This document shows, piece by piece, positions 47,021 to 49,511 of a stretch of DNA of 49,511 bases. Source of the stretch: Acidobacteriota bacterium (GTDB taxonomy: Bacteria; Acidobacteriota; Thermoanaerobaculia; Gp7-AA8); the NCBI GenBank assembly GCA_021781455.1, contig JAJXWV010000008.1, forward strand, positions 1-49,511, given 5' to 3'. The notes under the pieces are model-generated. The model worked only from the letters and a program-made list of their open reading frames with translations. It was not told where the DNA came from and ran no database searches. Position 1 is the stretch's first letter, and each line of letters begins with the position of its first letter. Position numbers and translations under genes: made by a program.

Positions 47021-47878
47021 ATGTCCACCGAGCCGGAAATCCTGACCGAGGAGCAGCAGAAGCACGATCTCGAGGTCATCGAGATCCAGCTGCTCACTGA
47101 GGGGATCTATCACCACTACGGCTTCGACTTCCGCGACTATTCGATGGCCTCGCTGCGCCGCCGCGTCTGGAAGCGCATCTATGCCGAGGGACTGAGCACC
47201 GTCTCCGGCCTGATCGAAAAAGTGCTGCACGACCCCTCGTGTATGGAGCGGCTGCTGCTCGACCTCTCCATCAACACGACGGCCATGTTCCGCGACCCGA
47301 CCTTCTATGTCGCTTTCCGCGACAAGGTCGTGCCGCTGCTGCGCACCTATCCATTCGTTCGCATCTGGCACGCCGGCTGTTCCACCGGCGAAGAGGTCTA
47401 CTCGATGGCCATCCTGCTTCAGGAAGAGGGCCTCTACGACCGCTGCCGCATCTACGCCACCGACATCAACGAGGCCGTGCTGCAGCGGGCCAAGACCGGC
47501 ATCTTCCCGATCGGCACCATGCAGGAGAACACGTCCAACTACATCGCCGCGGGAGGGAAAGCCACGTTCAGCGACTACTACACGGCGCGGTACGACCACG
47601 CGATCTTCCGTCCCGGCCTCCGCGAAAACGTGGTCTTCGCGCAGCACAACCTCGTGACCGACTCGAGCTTCAACGTCTTCAACGTGATTTTCTGCAGGAA
47701 CGTGCTGATCTACTTCAACAACGCGCTTCAGGAGCGGGTCCAGCAGCTTTTTCTGAACAGCATGGAGATGTTTGGCGTCCTCGGCCTGGGCCGGAAGGAG
47801 TCCATCCGCTTCACCTCCGTGGCCGACGACTACGAAGAGCTGGACATCGAAGAAAAACTCTACCGGAGAGTGCGCTAG
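47021..47878 (+). CDS. cheR: CheR-type protein glutamate methyltransferase
   Basis: A 285-residue SAM-dependent methyltransferase that methylates glutamates of chemoreceptors. The N-terminal helical part holds FDFRDYSMASLRRRVWKRI and LLLDLSINTTAMFRDPTFY. The SAM site is IWHAGCSTGEEVYSMAILL, with YATDINEAVLQRA, and NVIFCRNVLIYFN is the catalytic-domain signature. Length is normal, with no TPR extension. No methyl-accepting receptor is visible nearby, so the substrate is open; the adjacent poly-HAMP kinase is a candidate. CheB follows after 13 bases. Confidence 0.93.
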   Translation: MSTEPEILTEEQQKHDLEVIEIQLLTEGIYHHYGFDFRDYSMASLRRRVWKRIYAEGLSTVSGLIEKVLHDPSCMERLLLDLSINTTAMFRDPTFYVAFRDKVVPLLRTYPFVRIWHAGCSTGEEVYSMAILLQEEGLYDRCRIYATDINEAVLQRAKTGIFPIGTMQENTSNYIAAGGKATFSDYYTARYDHAIFRPGLRENVVFAQHNLVTDSSFNVFNVIFCRNVLIYFNNALQERVQQLFLNSMEMFGVLGLGRKESIRFTSVADDYEELDIEEKLYRRVR

Positions 47879-47891
47879 TGCACGGCCTGCC

Positions 47892-48464
47892 ATGCGGAAA
47901 TGCGAACTGGTCGTCGTCGGATGCTCGCTCGGGGGGATGCGCGCTCTGCAGTCCATCCTGGGGGCGCTCCCGGCCGGGTTCGCAGTGCCGGTGGCCGTGG
48001 TGCAGCACCGCTACCGAAACTCCAATGACGCGCTTCCGCAGTTCCTCTCCAGGACGTCACGGCTGCCGGTCGTGGACGTCGACGACAAGCAGTGGATCAA
48101 GGCGGGGACCGTCTACCTCGCACCGGCGAACTATCACCTGCTCGTCGAGCGCGGCCAGTTCGAGCTCTCCGTCGACGATGCCGTCGCCTATTCACGGCCG
48201 TCGGTGGATGTCCTCTTCGAATCCGCCGCCGACGCGTATGGCCCGTCGCTGGCGGCGGTCGTGCTCACCGGCGCCAATCGGGACGGAGCGCGAGGAGTGG
48301 CACGCGTGAAGGGAAGGGGAGGCTTCGTGATCGTTCAGGATCCGAAGACGGCCGAAGCGCCGTCGATGCCGGAGGCGGCCATTGCCGCGGCCCGAGTGGA
48401 TCGGATCTTGCCACTGGAACGGATTGGGCCGTTTCTCGTAGAGCTCTGCCGCTCACAAAGATGA
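47892..48464 (+). CDS. cheB: Stand-alone CheB methylesterase domain protein
   Basis: A 190-residue CheB catalytic domain without the usual N-terminal receiver. The triad is intact: Ser12 in VVGCSLGGMRAL, His39 in VVQHRYRNS and Asp131 in VVLTGANRDGARG. AGTVYLAPANYHLLV and VIVQDPKTAEAPSMPEAAI are typical of the family. Without a receiver, control must come from another protein, perhaps one of the receivers of the adjacent kinases. The stop codon overlaps the start of the next gene (ATGA at 48461-48464), so the two are translationally coupled. Confidence 0.93.
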   Translation: MRKCELVVVGCSLGGMRALQSILGALPAGFAVPVAVVQHRYRNSNDALPQFLSRTSRLPVVDVDDKQWIKAGTVYLAPANYHLLVERGQFELSVDDAVAYSRPSVDVLFESAADAYGPSLAAVVLTGANRDGARGVARVKGRGGFVIVQDPKTAEAPSMPEAAIAAARVDRILPLERIGPFLVELCRSQR

Positions 48465-49511
48465 ATCCTGCCGAAGAGAAGGTGAACATTCTGCTGGTCG
48501 ACGACCAGCCTAACAACCTCCTCGCCCTGGAGTCGATCCTGGACGAGATGGGGCAGAACCTCGTGCGCGCCGACTCGGGCAAAGGCGCACTGAGACAGCT
48601 GCTCGATCGCGAGTTCGCCGTCATCCTGCTCGACGTGCAGATGCCGGAGATGGACGGGTTCGAGACCGCCAGCCTCATCCGTGAGCGCGAGCGGTCACGC
48701 GATACGCCCATCATTTTTCTCACCGCGCTCAGCCGGAGCGAGACCAACGTATTCCGCGGCTACGAGCTCGGGGCCGTCGACTACATCTTCAAGCCGTTCC
48801 ACCCGGAGATCCTGCGCTCCAAGGTCAACGTCTTCGTGCAGCTGTTCCGGCAGCGCGAAGCGCTCAAGAACCAGGCCCATGAGCTGGCCCGGCTGAGCCG
48901 GCAGAACGAGCTGATCCTGAACGCCGCGGCCGACGGAGTGATGGGGGTGGACCTGCGCGGCGTGGCCACGTTCGCCAATCCGGCAGCCTCGCGCATGTTC
49001 GGCGCACCCGCCGAAGAGATCGTCGGCCAGCCGCTGCACGCGCTGGCACATCCGATCTTCGAGGGTGTGGTGACCTGTGAGCCGCAGAGCTGCACGCTGA
49101 GCTCGGTGCTGCGCACGCATCCGTCAATGGCCGACGTCGAGCAGACCTTCTTCCGCCACGACGGCACGAGCTTCCCGGTCGAGTTCTGCTCGTCGCCGAT
49201 GCGCGACGAGGATGGAACCGTGGTCGGCGCGGTGATCACCTTCCGCGACGTCACCGAGAAGCGCGCCGCCGCCGCGGCATCCGAGGCGGAGCGCCGCTAC
49301 CGGGAAGCGGAAGCGCAGAACCACGCCAAGGACAACTTCCTGGCCACGCTCTCCCACGAGCTGCGCACGCCGATGACCTCCATTCTCGGCTGGGTGCAGT
49401 TCCTCCGCATCGGCGGCTACTCGAGCGAGGAGCTCGAAGAAGCGCTGGAGACCATCGAGACCAGTGCGCGCCTGCAGGCCCGCCTCATCGACGCCATGCT
49501 CGACGTCCCCC
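48461..49511 (+). CDS. Receiver - PAS - histidine kinase (partial, runs off the window)
   Basis: The first 350 residues of a sensor kinase. Residues 8-125 are a canonical receiver ([10 protein letters not shown], acceptor Asp58 in [19 protein letters not shown]). A short coiled coil leads to a PAS domain (about 148-265: [33 protein letters not shown]). HisKA follows with His299 in [12 protein letters not shown]. The HATPase lies beyond the window edge, and further domains may too. The start overlaps the cheB stop codon. Response-regulator-first kinases like this often act in the same pathways as an upstream hybrid kinase. Confidence 0.93.
   Translation, partial: MNPAEEKVNILLVDDQPNNLLALESILDEMGQNLVRADSGKGALRQLLDREFAVILLDVQMPEMDGFETASLIRERERSRDTPIIFLTALSRSETNVFRGYELGAVDYIFKPFHPEILRSKVNVFVQLFRQREALKNQAHELARLSRQNELILNAAADGVMGVDLRGVATFANPAASRMFGAPAEEIVGQPLHALAHPIFEGVVTCEPQSCTLSSVLRTHPSMADVEQTFFRHDGTSFPVEFCSSPMRDEDGTVVGAVITFRDVTEKRAAAAASEAERRYREAEAQNHAKDNFLATLSHELRTPMTSILGWVQFLRIGGYSSEELEEALETIETSARLQARLIDAMLDVP

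Overview
The window is a 49.5-kb piece of a GC-rich, Gram-negative genome. It carries two TonB-type proteins, a TonB-dependent receptor with a carboxypeptidase-regulatory-like N-terminus, a DUF1800/DUF1501 pair, a DUF4388 protein, a serine/threonine kinase and a bifunctional PBP. This mix is typical of Acidobacteriota and related soil phyla. That placement is an inference from gene content; no rRNA or tRNA gene was seen.

Layout. 1-6.8 kb (+): end of an unknown gene, DusB-like tRNA-dihydrouridine synthase, an unrecognised protein, a secreted S9 peptidase and RimO. 7-14.5 kb (-): a secreted PafA-like alkaline phosphatase, a large TonB-dependent outer-membrane receptor followed by two tandem intrinsic terminators, and Rho. 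14.9-24.3 kb (+): a fused degenerate receiver/Ser-Thr kinase/TonB-C protein, a small coiled-coil protein, a BtuF-BtuC-BtuD-like importer, and the DUF1800/DUF1501 secreted pair. 24.7-28.1 kb (-): GAF/HD-GYP phosphodiesterase, VanZ-like protein, TonB-like protein. 28.4-34.5 kb (+): DUF4013 and DUF2085 membrane proteins, DUF4388 protein, PgeF, class A PBP (PBP1b type) and a small hypothetical. 34.6-39.5 kb (-): a small protein overlapping an APC amino-acid permease, a ThDP enzyme resembling ILVBL/HACL2, and a patatin-like hydrolase. 39.5-40.3 kb: remnants of an RHS/YD-repeat gene and of another gene. 40.4 kb to the end (+): a signalling cluster made of a 2146-residue soluble poly-HAMP hybrid kinase, CheR, stand-alone CheB, and a receiver-PAS-histidine kinase that runs off the window.

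The most unusual feature lies between the genes. About twenty junctions are occupied by inverted repeats. Many of them are built from tandem copies of a short word in one arm and its reverse complement in the other. The word differs from locus to locus (CTGAGTACTGAGTG, CCACAGAGGCACAGAG, GGTTGCGCGGTT, GGTTCCTCG, GGACAGGCTTTCCAGCC, CAGACGG, GTAGGGACGCGCAGCAGC). Several fill the junction from the stop codon of one gene to within 0-5 nt of the next start, and in at least four cases the arm encodes the stop codon itself. Two further groups look like non-autonomous mobile elements: about 260-340-bp elements with TGTCATYCCGAGC ends, and nested inverted repeats with TGTCATTCTGAGC-like ends.

The signalling cluster at the right end has CheR and CheB but no visible methyl-accepting chemoreceptor, CheA or CheW. 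Its kinase carries a perfectly periodic 11 x 276-bp HAMP array. The cluster continues beyond the window, so its full composition is unknown.
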